A stretch of DNA of 64,000 nucleotides, taken from NCBI RefSeq assembly GCF_009765705.1, contig NZ_LMUX01000020.1, positions 1 through 64,000 on the forward strand, given 5' to 3'. The first letter of the stretch is position 1; every line of letters starts with the position of its first letter. Under the pieces are notes generated by a model, which had not been told where the DNA came from, searched no databases, and saw only the letters and a list, made by a program, of their open reading frames with translations. Origin of the DNA: Burkholderia sp. L27(2015). GTDB lineage: Bacteria > Pseudomonadota > Gammaproteobacteria > Burkholderiales > Burkholderiaceae. A program made the translations under genes and the position numbers. Of this stretch, positions 42,383-51,503 are shown piece after piece.

Positions 42383-43636
42383 ATGAGCAGCAAACCCCTC
42401 GAGGGCATCAAGATCATCGACTTCACCCACGTGCAAGCGGGTCCGGCATGTACGCAGATGTTGGCTTGGTTCGGCGCCGACGTGATCAAGGTTGAACGTC
42501 CCGGTTCGGGCGACGTAACGCGCACTCAGTTGCGCGACATCCCCGACGTCGACGCGTTGTACTTCACGATGCTCAACAGCAACAAGCGGTCGCTGACGCT
42601 GGACACGAAGAAACCCGAAGGCAAGGAAGTACTGGAAAAGCTGATTCGGGAATCCGACGTGCTGGTCGAGAATTTCGGTCCGGGCGCGTTGGACCGCATG
42701 GGATTCTCGTGGGAGGTTCTGAAGGAACTGAATCCGAAGATGATCGTTGCATCGGTCAAGGGTTTCAGCGACGGTCACCACTATGACGACTTGAAGGTCT
42801 ACGAAAACGTCGCGCAATGCGCCGGCGGTGCGGCTTCGACCACCGGTTTCTGGGACGGCCCGCCGACGATCAGCGCTGCGGCGCTGGGCGATAGCAACAC
42901 GGGTATGCATCTGGCGATCGGTATCTTGACCGCGCTGATCGGCCGCGAAAAAACCGGCAAGGGCCAGCGCGTGGCGGTCTCGATGCAGGACAGCGTGCTT
43001 AACCTGTGCCGCGTCAAACTGCGCGATCAGCAACGCCTGGACCGTCTGGGTTTCCTGGAAGAGTATCCGCAATACCCGCATGGCGAATTCAGCGATGTCG
43101 TGCCGCGCGGCGGCAACGCGGGTGGCGGCGGCCAACCGGGTTGGGTGCTCAAGTGCAAGGGCTGGGAAACCGATCCGAACGCTTATATCTACTTCACGAT
43201 CCAGGGTCACGCTTGGGCGCCGATCTGCAAGGCGCTCGGCAAGCCTGAGTGGATCGACGATCCGGCCTACGCGACGGCCCAGGCACGTCAGCCGCATATC
43301 ACCGAAATTTTCGCCGCGATCGAAGTATGGCTTGCCGACAAGACCAAGTTCGAAGCAGTCGATATTCTGCGCAAATTCGATATTCCGTGCGCACCGGTGC
43401 TGACGATGAAAGAACTGGCCAACGATGAGTCGTTGCGCGCCAGCGGGACCATTGTGGAAGTCCAGCATAAGGAACGTGGCCCCTATCTGACGGTGGGCAG
43501 CCCGATCAAGTTCTCGGACATGAAACCCGAGATCACCGGGTCTCCGCTGCTGGGCGAACACACGGACGAGGTGCTGGCCGGCCTTGGCTACAACTCGGAA
43601 CAAATCGCCAAGTTGCATACGGCTAATGCGGTTTAA
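42383..43636 (+). CDS. frc: Formyl-CoA:oxalate CoA-transferase
   Basis: 417 residues, class III CoA-transferase. N-terminal [20 protein letters not shown] and [19 protein letters not shown], the catalytic aspartate in [13 protein letters not shown] (Asp170, equivalent to Asp169 of the Oxalobacter enzyme), and the glycine loop [11 protein letters not shown]. It moves CoA from formyl-CoA to oxalate, regenerating oxalyl-CoA for Oxc. CAGGAG precedes the ATG. A closely related second copy lies 0.7 kb downstream. Confidence 0.95.
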   Translation: MSSKPLEGIKIIDFTHVQAGPACTQMLAWFGADVIKVERPGSGDVTRTQLRDIPDVDALYFTMLNSNKRSLTLDTKKPEGKEVLEKLIRESDVLVENFGPGALDRMGFSWEVLKELNPKMIVASVKGFSDGHHYDDLKVYENVAQCAGGAASTTGFWDGPPTISAAALGDSNTGMHLAIGILTALIGREKTGKGQRVAVSMQDSVLNLCRVKLRDQQRLDRLGFLEEYPQYPHGEFSDVVPRGGNAGGGGQPGWVLKCKGWETDPNAYIYFTIQGHAWAPICKALGKPEWIDDPAYATAQARQPHITEIFAAIEVWLADKTKFEAVDILRKFDIPCAPVLTMKELANDESLRASGTIVEVQHKERGPYLTVGSPIKFSDMKPEITGSPLLGEHTDEVLAGLGYNSEQIAKLHTANAV

Positions 43637-43738
43637 GGGCTAGGGTAGGTTGCGCCGATCTACAGCCGCCGGGCGAATTGCAAGCCGGGGGCTGCGGATC
43701 TCACACCGGATATCCAGCGGTGGCGCTTCGGAACTCAT

Positions 43739-43769
43739 GAATACGGCGCCCGATGTGGGCGCCGTATTC
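43739..43769 (+). terminator. 13-bp perfect hairpin between frc and the PAS gene
   Basis: GAATACGGCGCCC / GGGCGCCGTATTC with loop GATGT. The bases that follow (GCTTAAG) are not a T tract, so it may be an mRNA-stability element or partial terminator that lowers expression of the downstream genes relative to oxc-frc. Confidence 0.6.
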
Positions 43770-43806
43770 GCTTAAGATAGCCAATTGAAACCCTTCGGAG
43801 AGCCAG

Positions 43807-44238
43807 ATGCAATCAACCATAGATTTCGAGCAGCTGATCGCGTCGATTGGCGACGCCGTCGTCATTTCCGATGCGAACGGCGCCATCACGTTGTGGAACC
43901 CGGCCGCAGAGTTCATGTTCGGCTTTACGCGCGAGGAAGCGATCGGGCAGTCGCTCGACTTGATCATTCCCGAGCGCTTGCGCCAACGCCATTGGGATGG
44001 TTATAACAAGACCATGGAAACCGGCCAGACTCGCTATGGTCACGATGTGCTGCGCGTGCCGGCGGTGCATAAGGATGGGCGTGCGATGTCGATCGCATTT
44101 ACCGTGGCGATGCTGTACGACGCGCAGAAAAAAGTATCGGGGATTGCGGCCATCATGCGTGACGAGACGGTGCGCTTTAACGAAGAGCGCAGTTTGCGCA
44201 AACGCTTGACCGAATTGGAAGCCAAGTCGGCAGGGTAA
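43807..44238 (+). CDS. Stand-alone PAS-domain protein in the oxalate cluster
   Basis: 143 residues, essentially one PAS domain: FEQLIASIGDAVVISDANGA, ITLWNPAAEFMFGFTREEAI, GQSLDLIIPERLRQRHWDGY, then the PAC-like strand region (VHKDGRAMSIAFTVAMLYDA) and a short C-terminal helix (RSLRKRLTELEAK). No kinase, GGDEF, HTH or membrane part is attached. GGAGAGCCAG precedes the ATG. Located between two frc genes on the same strand. It could bind haem, flavin or a carboxylate and act on a partner, perhaps one of the nearby regulators or enzymes; nothing in the sequence fixes the ligand. Confidence 0.85.
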   Translation: MQSTIDFEQLIASIGDAVVISDANGAITLWNPAAEFMFGFTREEAIGQSLDLIIPERLRQRHWDGYNKTMETGQTRYGHDVLRVPAVHKDGRAMSIAFTVAMLYDAQKKVSGIAAIMRDETVRFNEERSLRKRLTELEAKSAG

Positions 44239-44239
44239 A

Positions 44240-44305
44240 GTAGACCGCGGCGCCGGCATCGGTAGACCGCGGCACCCGGCACTGGTAGACCGCGGCCGCG
44301 GCACT
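44240..44305. repeat. Tandem repeat, 22-23 bp x 3, before the second frc
   Basis: GTAGACCGCGG starts at 44240, 44262 and 44285, with similar GC-rich remainders (CGCCGGCATCG, CACCCGGCACTG, CCGCGGCAC). It begins immediately after the PAS gene stop. Confidence 0.85.
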
Positions 44306-44334
44306 ATGGCCTTTTGAGCAGGAAGGAGAAGACG

Positions 44335-45582
44335 ATGAGCGAGGCACTCAAAGGCGTTCGGATATTGGATTTTACCCACGTGCAATCGGGTCCCACCTGT
44401 ACGCAGTTACTGGCATGGTTCGGCGCCGACGTGATCAAGGTCGAACGCGCGGGCGAGGGCGATGCGACGCGCGCGCAATTGCGCGATATTCCCGATGTCG
44501 ATAGCTTGTATTTCACGATGCTCAATCACAACAAGCGCTCGATCACGCTGGACACCAAAACCGCGAAGGGCAAGGAAATCCTCGAAACCCTGATCAAGCA
44601 TTGCGACGTGCTGGTCGAGAACTTCGCGCCGGGCGCGCTGGATCGCATGGGTTTTACCTGGGAGCGCATCAACGAGCTCAACCCGCGTATGGTTGTGGCG
44701 TCTGTCAAAGGTTTCGGCGCAGGCAAATACGAGCACTGCAAGGTCTATGAGAACGTGGCGCAATGTGCCGGCGGCTCCGCTTCGACCTCGGGCTTCGATG
44801 ATGGACCGCCGATGGTCACCGGGGCACAGATCGGCGATAGCGGCACGGGCTTGCATCTGGCGCTGGGCATCATGGTGGCACTGTTCCAGCGCAATACCAC
44901 CGGGCGTGGCCAGAAGGTACTGGCGGCCATGCAGGACGCCGTGCTCAATTTGTGTCGCGTCAAGCTGCGCGATCAGCAGCGGCTTGAGCGCACCGGCACG
45001 ATGCATGAGTATCCGCAATATCCCGACGCGAAATTTGGCGACGCGGTGCCCCGCGCGGGTAATGCCTCGGGCGGCGGCCAACCGGGTTCGATCCTGAAAT
45101 GCAAGGGCTGGGAGACCGATCCCAACTCCTACATTTATTTCATCACCCAGGGCGCGGTGTGGCCGGCTATCTGCAAGGTCATCGGCGAAGAAAGTTGGAT
45201 CCATGACGACGGCTACGCGACACCGGCTGCGCGACTGCTGCATCTGAAACCGATCTTCGCGCGCATCGAGCAATGGACCATGACCAAGACCAAGTTCGAG
45301 GCCATGGAAATCCTGAACCAGTACGATATTCCGTGCGGACCTATCCTGTCGATGAAGGAGATTGCCGAAGACACCGAGTTGCGGGCGACCGGGACTATCG
45401 TCGAGGTCGACCATCCCAAGCGCGGCAAATATCTGACGGTGGGCAATCCGATCAAGCTGTCGGATAGTCCGACCCACGTGACCCGTTCGCCTTTGCTTGG
45501 CGAACACACGGAAGACATACTCGCGCAGCTCGGGTATAGCGACCAATACATCGAGACGCTTAGAAGCGAACACGTAATCTGA
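44335..45582 (+). CDS. frc: Second formyl-CoA:oxalate CoA-transferase-like enzyme
   Basis: 415 residues, colinear with the first frc along its whole length ([20 protein letters not shown]; catalytic Asp168 in [14 protein letters not shown]; glycine loop [11 protein letters not shown]). AAGGAGAAG precedes the ATG; a start seven codons upstream is less likely. Differences cluster in the acyl-binding region, so it may be a true isozyme or use another acid, for example an acetyl-CoA:oxalate CoA-transferase like E. coli YfdE. It is followed by an FAH-family gene. Confidence 0.92.
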   Translation: MSEALKGVRILDFTHVQSGPTCTQLLAWFGADVIKVERAGEGDATRAQLRDIPDVDSLYFTMLNHNKRSITLDTKTAKGKEILETLIKHCDVLVENFAPGALDRMGFTWERINELNPRMVVASVKGFGAGKYEHCKVYENVAQCAGGSASTSGFDDGPPMVTGAQIGDSGTGLHLALGIMVALFQRNTTGRGQKVLAAMQDAVLNLCRVKLRDQQRLERTGTMHEYPQYPDAKFGDAVPRAGNASGGGQPGSILKCKGWETDPNSYIYFITQGAVWPAICKVIGEESWIHDDGYATPAARLLHLKPIFARIEQWTMTKTKFEAMEILNQYDIPCGPILSMKEIAEDTELRATGTIVEVDHPKRGKYLTVGNPIKLSDSPTHVTRSPLLGEHTEDILAQLGYSDQYIETLRSEHVI

Positions 45583-45706
45583 GGGTAGTGGCCGGGGGCG
45601 GGGCATTTCGTTTCCGGAGGACTTTCATATAAATTATGCATAACTAAATAATTTGGCTGCGAATTTTTCGTTGAATGAGCCCGCGGTCGAAGAAAGGAAA
45701 AAATCA

Positions 45707-46483
45707 ATGAAGCAATGGGTCCGTTACACAATGGGTCGGGATACGCTTGGCTTTGGTGTCCTCGACGGCGACGCCGTGAGCGAATACGAAGGTGATCTTT
45801 TCGGCAAGCCGGTCGCGACAGGTCGAGTGCATAAGCTTGATGCGCTGACTTTGCTGAGCCCGTGCGTGCCCGGCAAGATCGTCGCGTTGTGGAATAACTT
45901 CCACGCCTTGTCGGCCAAGCTCGGCAAGTCGATTCCCAAGCATCCGCTATTCTTGATCAAGCCGTCGACCAGCCTCGCGGGGCCGCGCGAGGCGATCCGT
46001 CGACCGGTCGGCTATGGTGGGAAAATTGCGTATGAAGGGGAGTTGGGCATCGTGATCGGCCGGGCGTGCAGCAATGTGTCCGTGGCGGACGCTGCCGATT
46101 ATATCTTCGGCTATACCTGCGTCAACGACGTGACTGCGGGCGATCTGCTCAACGAAGACCCGAATTTCGCTCAATGGTGTCGGGCCAAAGGCTACGACAC
46201 GTTCGGCTGCATCGGACCGGCTATCGCCACTGATTTCGAGTGGGCTGGCGCCAACGTGGTCACCACGCTAGATGGCGTCGAACGCCAGAACTATCCCTTG
46301 TCCGATATGGTTTTTTCGCCGGCCGAGCAGGTCAGCATGATCTCTCGGGACATGACATTGCTGCCAGGGGACGTGATTGCCTGCGGGACTTCAATCGGCA
46401 TCGGTTCCATCAAGGACGGCGCAACCGTGGAAGTGAGCATCGTCGGCATAGGCACGCTTTCGAACACACTGAGTGTCGATTGA
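45707..46483 (+). CDS. Fumarylacetoacetate hydrolase-family enzyme
   Basis: 258 residues. FAH fold: a short N-terminal domain, then the metal site with Glu110 and Glu112 (AYEGELGIVIG) and Asp141 (YTCVNDVTAGD), followed by GPAIATDFEW and the C-terminal GDVIACGTSIGIGSIKDG. The family includes hydrolases of 1,3-diketo acids, hydratases/decarboxylases and oxaloacetate decarboxylases. AAAGGA precedes the ATG; the frame opens earlier but without a ribosome site. The position after frc suggests an acid or keto-acid handled alongside oxalate, such as oxaloacetate, but this is conjecture. Confidence 0.85.
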   Translation: MKQWVRYTMGRDTLGFGVLDGDAVSEYEGDLFGKPVATGRVHKLDALTLLSPCVPGKIVALWNNFHALSAKLGKSIPKHPLFLIKPSTSLAGPREAIRRPVGYGGKIAYEGELGIVIGRACSNVSVADAADYIFGYTCVNDVTAGDLLNEDPNFAQWCRAKGYDTFGCIGPAIATDFEWAGANVVTTLDGVERQNYPLSDMVFSPAEQVSMISRDMTLLPGDVIACGTSIGIGSIKDGATVEVSIVGIGTLSNTLSVD

Positions 46484-46531
46484 TAGGCCGATAGGCGAAA
46501 TAGGCCAGAGGTAGGCGAAATGGATAGGCTG
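46482..46531. repeat. Degenerate repeats of (G)ATAGGC(GAAA) after the FAH gene
   Basis: GATAGGC, GATAGGCGAAA, TAGGC, TAGGCGAAATG and GATAGGC follow each other in about 50 bp directly after the stop. Confidence 0.6.
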
Positions 46532-46575
46532 ACTGGAGCCGATGCCGCCCGCCTGCCCGCCATGCATCATGGGTT

Positions 46576-46824
46576 TTAATTGCGCGCGATTAGATCGCCC
46601 ACGTTCGCGCGGCCGGTAACCAGGCAATTCGATAGGAAATTTTCACTCTGCGCAGTGGACATGATCTCCGGATAGCCCTTTCCCAACGCGTCCGATTTGA
46701 CCAGCTCAGCGCCTTTTGCACATGTTATCGAGGCCGGTTCCCCTGCTTGCGCATGCATGAATGCGCGATCCGAAATAACAAAAACAAGGATCGCGGCTAC
46801 GGCAAGGTTGAATGCTTTTCTCAT
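46576..46824 (-). CDS. Small exported protein, unknown
   Basis: 82 residues. Signal peptide (MRKAFNLAVAAILVFVISDR... HAQA|GEP, about 27 residues) and a mature part of about 55 residues with two Cys (ASITCAKGAELVK, LSNCLVTGRANVGD) likely to form one periplasmic disulphide. Excellent Shine-Dalgarno (AGGAGGAGG) on the minus strand. No family recognised. It is convergent with the FAH gene. Confidence 0.75.
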   Translation of the reverse strand: MRKAFNLAVAAILVFVISDRAFMHAQAGEPASITCAKGAELVKSDALGKGYPEIMSTAQSENFLSNCLVTGRANVGDLIARN

Positions 46825-47402
46825 GGTTTGCCTCCTCCTGTAACCAGCGTAGCGCGAACCATGGATTCTGGATGTCCGGGATTTCCCGATTTGGCTGCGT
46901 GCATGCGGCCCGGGATCGCGCGGCCAGTGCGCGGATGAGCTGTCTCGCGGCGAAACAGGGGCGACAGTTTTCCCGAGCCATCGACGAAAATTGAAAGGTA
47001 ATTGTATGGTTTAGCGTAATCGAAGCCACCGTCCGACGGCGAGCGATTTGACGTCAAAACGTGCCCGCAGTTGCTCTGACCCCCATCAAATTCGCGTAAC
47101 GCCCAAGCAGGAAATGTGCGAGCGCGCATTCCGTTGTGTTGGGAGCGCCCTGAAACCCCCGAAAATAAAGGCTTTCAACCAAATTGCCAGGCCCTTATTT
47201 TGGTGCGCTGCAAAATAATTGAGATTGAATTATCCTCGTTAACCCTTGGGCTTAATTCAGGTCCTGTTGGGTGTGATGGCTTCCTTACAGCGGCAGCCGC
47301 GTTGCACCCGGGAACAGTTTTTTTTATCCGATTTTCTTACAAAGCTTTCATTTTCCCAGGCCGCCTGGGAGCGTCGCAAGAATTACAAGGCCCTGTCATT
47401 CA
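46825..47402. other. Gene-free region before the orphan nuoM
   Basis: Short frames exist on both strands but none has a ribosome site and plausible composition. Contents: the palindrome TTTGACGTCAAA at 47047-47058 (same 12-mer as at 27975), and an imperfect inverted repeat GAAAATAA...TTATTTTG near 47161-47202. The last 120 bp are AT-rich and could hold the nuoM promoter. Confidence 0.45.
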
Positions 47403-48974
47403 ATGCAATCCGTCCCGCTTTTAAGCACGTTTCCCGTTCCGTATCTGAGCCTGGCGATCTGGGTTCCCATCCTATTCGGCATTCTCATCTTGCTGACAGG
47501 CTCGGACAGTAAGCCGGCAGCCTCGCGCTGGCTTGCGCTCATAGGCTCTATCGTGAGTCTGTTGTTAACGATCCCGCTGATTGCGGGCTTTAACGACGCC
47601 ACCGCGGCCATGCAGTTCGTCGAGCTTCACGACTGGATACCCGAGTTCAACATTGCCTATCACCTGGGGATCGACGGTATCTCCTTGTGGCTGGTGGTGC
47701 TAACGGCATTCACAACGCTCATCATTGTGATCGCGTCGTGGAACGTGATTACCTATCGCGTTGCGCAGTATCTCGCGTCGTTCCTGTTCCTTTCGGGCAT
47801 GATGACGGGCGTATTCGCGTCGCTCGACGGCATGTTGTTTTTCGTGTTTTTCGAAGCGACCTTGATCCCGATGTACTTGTTGATCGGCGCTTGGGGCGGC
47901 GCGAGCAGGGTAGCGGCTGCGATGAGGTTTTTCTTCTTCTCGTTGATCGGCTCGCTACTGATGTTGGTTGCGCTGCTCTATCTGCACCAGCAATCGCATA
48001 CCTTCGATATGGACGCTTGGCGGAATTTGCAGCTCGGCTTTACGGCGCAACTGCTGATCTTCATCGCCTTCTTCGCGGCCTTCGCGGTCAAGGTACCGAT
48101 GTGGCCGGTCCATACGTGGTTGCCGCAAGTCCATCTTGAAGCGCCGACGGGCGCATCCGTCATGCTGAGCATGCTGAAGCTGGGCGCCTACGGCTTCTTG
48201 CGGTTCTCTCTGCCCATCACGCCCGACGCCAGCCATTTCTTCGCACCGGTGATGATCGTGCTGTCACTGGTGGCGGTTATCTACGGGAGCCTCGTCGCGC
48301 TCGCACAAGTCGATATGAGCAAGCTGGCCGCTTACTCGTCGGTCGCGCATATGGGACTCGTGACGCTGGGTCTCTTCGTCTTCAACGGGGTCGCGGCTGA
48401 AGGCGCGATAGTGCAGATGATTTCGTACGGTTTTGTCTCGGGTGCGCTCTTTCTTTGCATCGGGATGTTCCACGAAAGAATGCATACCGGAGCGATCGAC
48501 GCCTATGGCGGGGTCGCCAACGTGATGCCGAAATTCGCGGTGTTCGCGATGATCTTCGCGATGGCCAATGTCGGCCTGCCAGGCACATCGGGCTTTGTGG
48601 GCGAGTTCCTGGTGATCTTGGGTGCAATCAAGTTCAGTTTCTGGATCGGCGCATTGGCCGGGCTGACGCTCATTCTGAGTGCCGCTTACACCTTGTCGAT
48701 GTACAAACGCGTGTTCTTCGGCGCGGTGGCTAACCATAACGTGGCGCGACTACGCGACATCGGCAAGCGCGAATTTGTGATGCTGGGCGCGATGGCCGCA
48801 TTGGTGCTCTTCGTGGGCGTATATCCGCGACCGTTCACGGATGCGATCGGTGCGTCGTCCGCGAATATGCTCACGCAAGCGCAGCGCTCGAAGCAACCGG
48901 CGGAGAATGAACCGACCCGCAACGCGAGCCAGCCCGCTCCAAGCGAAGTCCAAGATTCACGCCCTCCGGCGTGA
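47403..48974 (+). CDS. nuoM: Orphan NADH-quinone oxidoreductase chain M (NuoM) homologue
   Basis: 523 residues, about 14 membrane helices followed by a hydrophilic C-terminal tail of about 35 residues (rich in Gln, Pro, Ser) unusual for NuoM. Key proton-channel residues are present: Glu151 (FFEATLIPMY), Lys230 (FAVKVPMWPVHTWLP), and LAQVDMSKLAAYSSVAHMG and GLPGTSGFVGEF. In a normal nuo operon it would lie between nuoL and nuoN; here no other nuo gene is present on either side. It may be an extra copy, part of a reduced antiporter-like complex, or a relocated gene. The Shine-Dalgarno is weak. Confidence 0.9.
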   Translation: MQSVPLLSTFPVPYLSLAIWVPILFGILILLTGSDSKPAASRWLALIGSIVSLLLTIPLIAGFNDATAAMQFVELHDWIPEFNIAYHLGIDGISLWLVVLTAFTTLIIVIASWNVITYRVAQYLASFLFLSGMMTGVFASLDGMLFFVFFEATLIPMYLLIGAWGGASRVAAAMRFFFFSLIGSLLMLVALLYLHQQSHTFDMDAWRNLQLGFTAQLLIFIAFFAAFAVKVPMWPVHTWLPQVHLEAPTGASVMLSMLKLGAYGFLRFSLPITPDASHFFAPVMIVLSLVAVIYGSLVALAQVDMSKLAAYSSVAHMGLVTLGLFVFNGVAAEGAIVQMISYGFVSGALFLCIGMFHERMHTGAIDAYGGVANVMPKFAVFAMIFAMANVGLPGTSGFVGEFLVILGAIKFSFWIGALAGLTLILSAAYTLSMYKRVFFGAVANHNVARLRDIGKREFVMLGAMAALVLFVGVYPRPFTDAIGASSANMLTQAQRSKQPAENEPTRNASQPAPSEVQDSRPPA

Positions 48975-49028
48975 ACCCTCGGGGAGGGGGGCGGCCTCGG
49001 CCAGGGTGTTGCGCCGATTACGTTGTTT

Positions 49029-49092
49029 GCTCATGTAGCCCGCTCATGTAGCGCCCCCCTGTAGCAGGCCCCTGTAGCGCGTTCACATAGCC
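49029..49092. repeat. Degenerate tandem repeat, about 13-bp unit x 5, at the pyk 3' end
   Basis: Units GCTCATGTAGCC, CGCTCATGTAGCGCC, CCCCTGTAGCAGG, CCCCTGTAGCGCG and TTCACATAGCCCC. The array runs across the pyk stop codon, so the last residues of the protein lie in the repeat. Confidence 0.7.
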
Positions 49093-50504
49093 CCGACTTC
49101 GGCCACACGCAGCAGGTTGGTCGTGCCGCCTTGCCCAAACGGCATCCCGGCGGCGATCGTGATCTGATCGCCCGCCACCGCATACCCCTCGGTCACCACC
49201 GCATCGCACGCCGCTCTCACCATCTCATCGACGTTTTGCACATCGGGGCTGACAGTAGAGTGCACGCCCCAGGCAACCGCGAGGCGCCGGGCTATGTGAA
49301 CATGCGGCGTAATGCTGACGATAGGCGCGCCCGGGCGTTCGCGTGCCGCTCGCAGGCTGGTCGCACCCGACGAGGTGTAGGTCACGCTGGCGACCGCACC
49401 GATGATCTGCGTGACTTCGCGCAGCGCCGCGCAGATCGCATCCTGACGCGTCGATAGCGGTGTTTCGTGTTGCGCATCGATGAGCTTGCGATAAAACGGA
49501 TCGCGCTCGGCCTCCACCACGATGCGATTCATCATCGCCACGGCCGCGACCGGATGCTTGCCGCTGGCCGACTCGGCCGACAGCATGACGCAGTCCGCAC
49601 CGTCATAGATCGCACTGGCGACATCGGACGCTTCGGCGCGGGTCGGCACCGGCGAATCCACCATCGATTCCAGCATCTGCGTCGCCACCACCACGGGCTT
49701 GCCGAATTGCCGGCACACGCGAAGAATGCGCTTTTGCACACCAGGTACGCGCTCGGGCGGCAGCTCCACGCCCAGATCGCCGCGCGCCACCATCACGACA
49801 TCGCTGGCATTGATGATCAACTCGAGCTCGCCCAGTGCCTGCGGTTTTTCTATTTTCGTGAGCAAGCCGGCGCGGTTGCCGATCAGCTTGCGCGCATCGA
49901 GCACATCGGCTTCGCTTTGCACGAACGAAAGACCGATCCAGTCGACGCCAAGCGACAACGCAAAATCGAGGTCGACCAGATCCTTCTCGGTGAGTGCCGC
50001 GATCGGCACCACAGCGTCGGGCACGTTGACGCCCTTGCGGTTCGACAGGATGCCGCGGTTGGCCACATGCGTCACGATCCGCACAGCGGTGACGCTGTCG
50101 ATCACAAGCTGCACTTTTCCATCATCGATCAACAGCGATTGGCCCGGTGCGACCACGTCGAATAACTCGGGATGGGGCAGATAAACGCGCGAACTATTGC
50201 CCGGCGTCGGATCGCGATCCAGTACGAATTGCTGGCCCGCTTGTACCTCGACGCGCTCCTCGGCAAATGTGCCGATGCGCAGCTTCGGGCCCTGCATATC
50301 GGCAAGAATGCCGATCGGGCGGCCCACGTCGCGCTCGACCGCACGCACGGCTTCGAGCCGACGGCGGTGGTCTTCGTGAGTGCCGTGACTGAAATTCAGG
50401 CGAAACACATCGGTGCCCGCGTCGAACAGCTTGCGGATCATCGCCTGGTCGCTGCTGGCAGGGCCCAGGGTGGCGATGATCTTGGCTTTGCGTTGTCGTC
50501 TCAT
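49083..50504 (-). CDS. pyk: Pyruvate kinase in the glyoxylate cluster
   Basis: 473 residues. Start MRRQRKAKIIATLGPASSD; barrel with RLNFSHGTHEDH, LADMQGPKLRIG (substrate site), the Lys/Glu motif LLTKIEKPQAL, MVARGDLGVELPPERVPGVQ, and DGADCVMLSAESASGKHPV. Converts PEP and ADP to pyruvate and ATP. The frame is open far upstream through the next gene, but that part is antisense-like. It starts 5 bp after the glxR stop and is therefore the last gene of gcl-hyi-glxR-pyk; such pyruvate kinase copies channel glycerate-derived PEP onward. A glycerate kinase is not found in this window. Confidence 0.95.
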   Translation of the reverse strand: MRRQRKAKIIATLGPASSDQAMIRKLFDAGTDVFRLNFSHGTHEDHRRRLEAVRAVERDVGRPIGILADMQGPKLRIGTFAEERVEVQAGQQFVLDRDPTPGNSSRVYLPHPELFDVVAPGQSLLIDDGKVQLVIDSVTAVRIVTHVANRGILSNRKGVNVPDAVVPIAALTEKDLVDLDFALSLGVDWIGLSFVQSEADVLDARKLIGNRAGLLTKIEKPQALGELELIINASDVVMVARGDLGVELPPERVPGVQKRILRVCRQFGKPVVVATQMLESMVDSPVPTRAEASDVASAIYDGADCVMLSAESASGKHPVAAVAMMNRIVVEAERDPFYRKLIDAQHETPLSTRQDAICAALREVTQIIGAVASVTYTSSGATSLRAARERPGAPIVSITPHVHIARRLAVAWGVHSTVSPDVQNVDEMVRAACDAVVTEGYAVAGDQITIAAGMPFGQGGTTNLLRVAEVGAM

Positions 50505-50509
50505 GAGCT

Positions 50510-51397
50510 TCAGCCTTGCGCGATCTGATGGTTCGACATCAGCTCGATCGCGCGACACAGCGCCGAGTGGTCCAACTGGCCCATGTCGTGCGCCGCGCAC
50601 GCGTTCATCAGTTCCTGCGCGGTAGCCGTGTTGGGCAGCGAGATACCGAGGGCCTTGGCGCCTTGCAAGGCGAGATTCAAATCTTTCTGATGCAGCTCGA
50701 TGCGAAAGCCGGGATTGAAGGTACGCTTGACCATGCGCTCGCCGTGTACCTCCAGGATGCGCGACGATGCGAAACCGCCCATGAGCGCCTGGCGCACCTT
50801 GGCCGGGTCGGCGCCCGCTTTCGAAGCGAACAGCAGCGCCTCGGCGACCGCCTGGATATTGAGCGCGACGATGATCTGATTGGCGACCTTGGTGGTCTGC
50901 CCGTCGCCATTGCCGCCCACCAGCGTAATGTTTTTGCCCATCAGCTCGAACAGCGGCTTGACCTTGTCGAACGCTTTTTCCGGACCGCCGACCATGATGG
51001 TCAGCGAGGCGGCCTTGGCGCCAACTTCGCCGCCCGACACCGGAGCGTCCAGGTAGTCGCAGCCGAGCGCATTGATCTTGCTCGCGAACTCCTTGGTCGC
51101 GATCGGCGAAATCGAACTCATGTCGATGACGATTTTTCCGGACGAAAGGCCCGACGCCACGCCGTGCGCATCGAACAGCACCGCTTGCACGTGAGGCGTA
51201 TCGGGCACCATCACGATCACGATATCGGACTGTTGCGCAACCTCGGCGCCCGAAGCGCACGTGACCGCGCCGTGACCGGTCAGCTCTACGGGTAGGGGGC
51301 GCCGATCGTGCAAATACAATTGATGGCCGCCTGCCTGCAGATTGGCGGCCATGGGCGTACCCATGATGCCAAGACCAATGAATCCGACTTTTGCCAT
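50510..51397 (-). CDS. glxR: Tartronate semialdehyde reductase (2-hydroxy-3-oxopropionate reductase)
   Basis: 295 residues. Beta-hydroxyacid dehydrogenase family: N-terminal FIGLGIMGTPMAANLQAGGH (NAD(P) site), substrate loop DAPVSGGEVGA, and catalytic Lys in GQTTKVANQIIVALNIQAVA. Reduces tartronate semialdehyde to D-glycerate. CAGGAG precedes the ATG. It lies between hyi and pyk in one minus-strand unit. Confidence 0.94.
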   Translation of the reverse strand: MAKVGFIGLGIMGTPMAANLQAGGHQLYLHDRRPLPVELTGHGAVTCASGAEVAQQSDIVIVMVPDTPHVQAVLFDAHGVASGLSSGKIVIDMSSISPIATKEFASKINALGCDYLDAPVSGGEVGAKAASLTIMVGGPEKAFDKVKPLFELMGKNITLVGGNGDGQTTKVANQIIVALNIQAVAEALLFASKAGADPAKVRQALMGGFASSRILEVHGERMVKRTFNPGFRIELHQKDLNLALQGAKALGISLPNTATAQELMNACAAHDMGQLDHSALCRAIELMSNHQIAQG

Positions 51398-51448
51398 GCT
51401 CGACTCCTGATTACCGATGGTTCGTGTTTGGATGAGGGATAAATGCGT

Positions 51449-51480
51449 GCGCCGCCGCTAAGACACGCGCGCCGCCGCTA
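51449..51480. repeat. Tandem duplication, 20-bp period x 2, before glxR
   Basis: GCGCCGCCGCTA at 51449 and again at 51469, joined by AGACACGC; a third degenerate copy follows in the hyi 3' end (GCGCCCGCCAGCGCC). Confidence 0.65.
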
Positions 51481-51503
51481 GGCCGCGCCCGCCAGCGCCG
51501 AAA

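Noticed and set aside
49083-51260. A single 725-codon minus-strand frame covering pyk and much of glxR
   Set aside because: The upstream 250 codons are out of frame with glxR and Arg-rich; the real pyk starts at 50504 with the conserved KAKIIATLGP N terminus.
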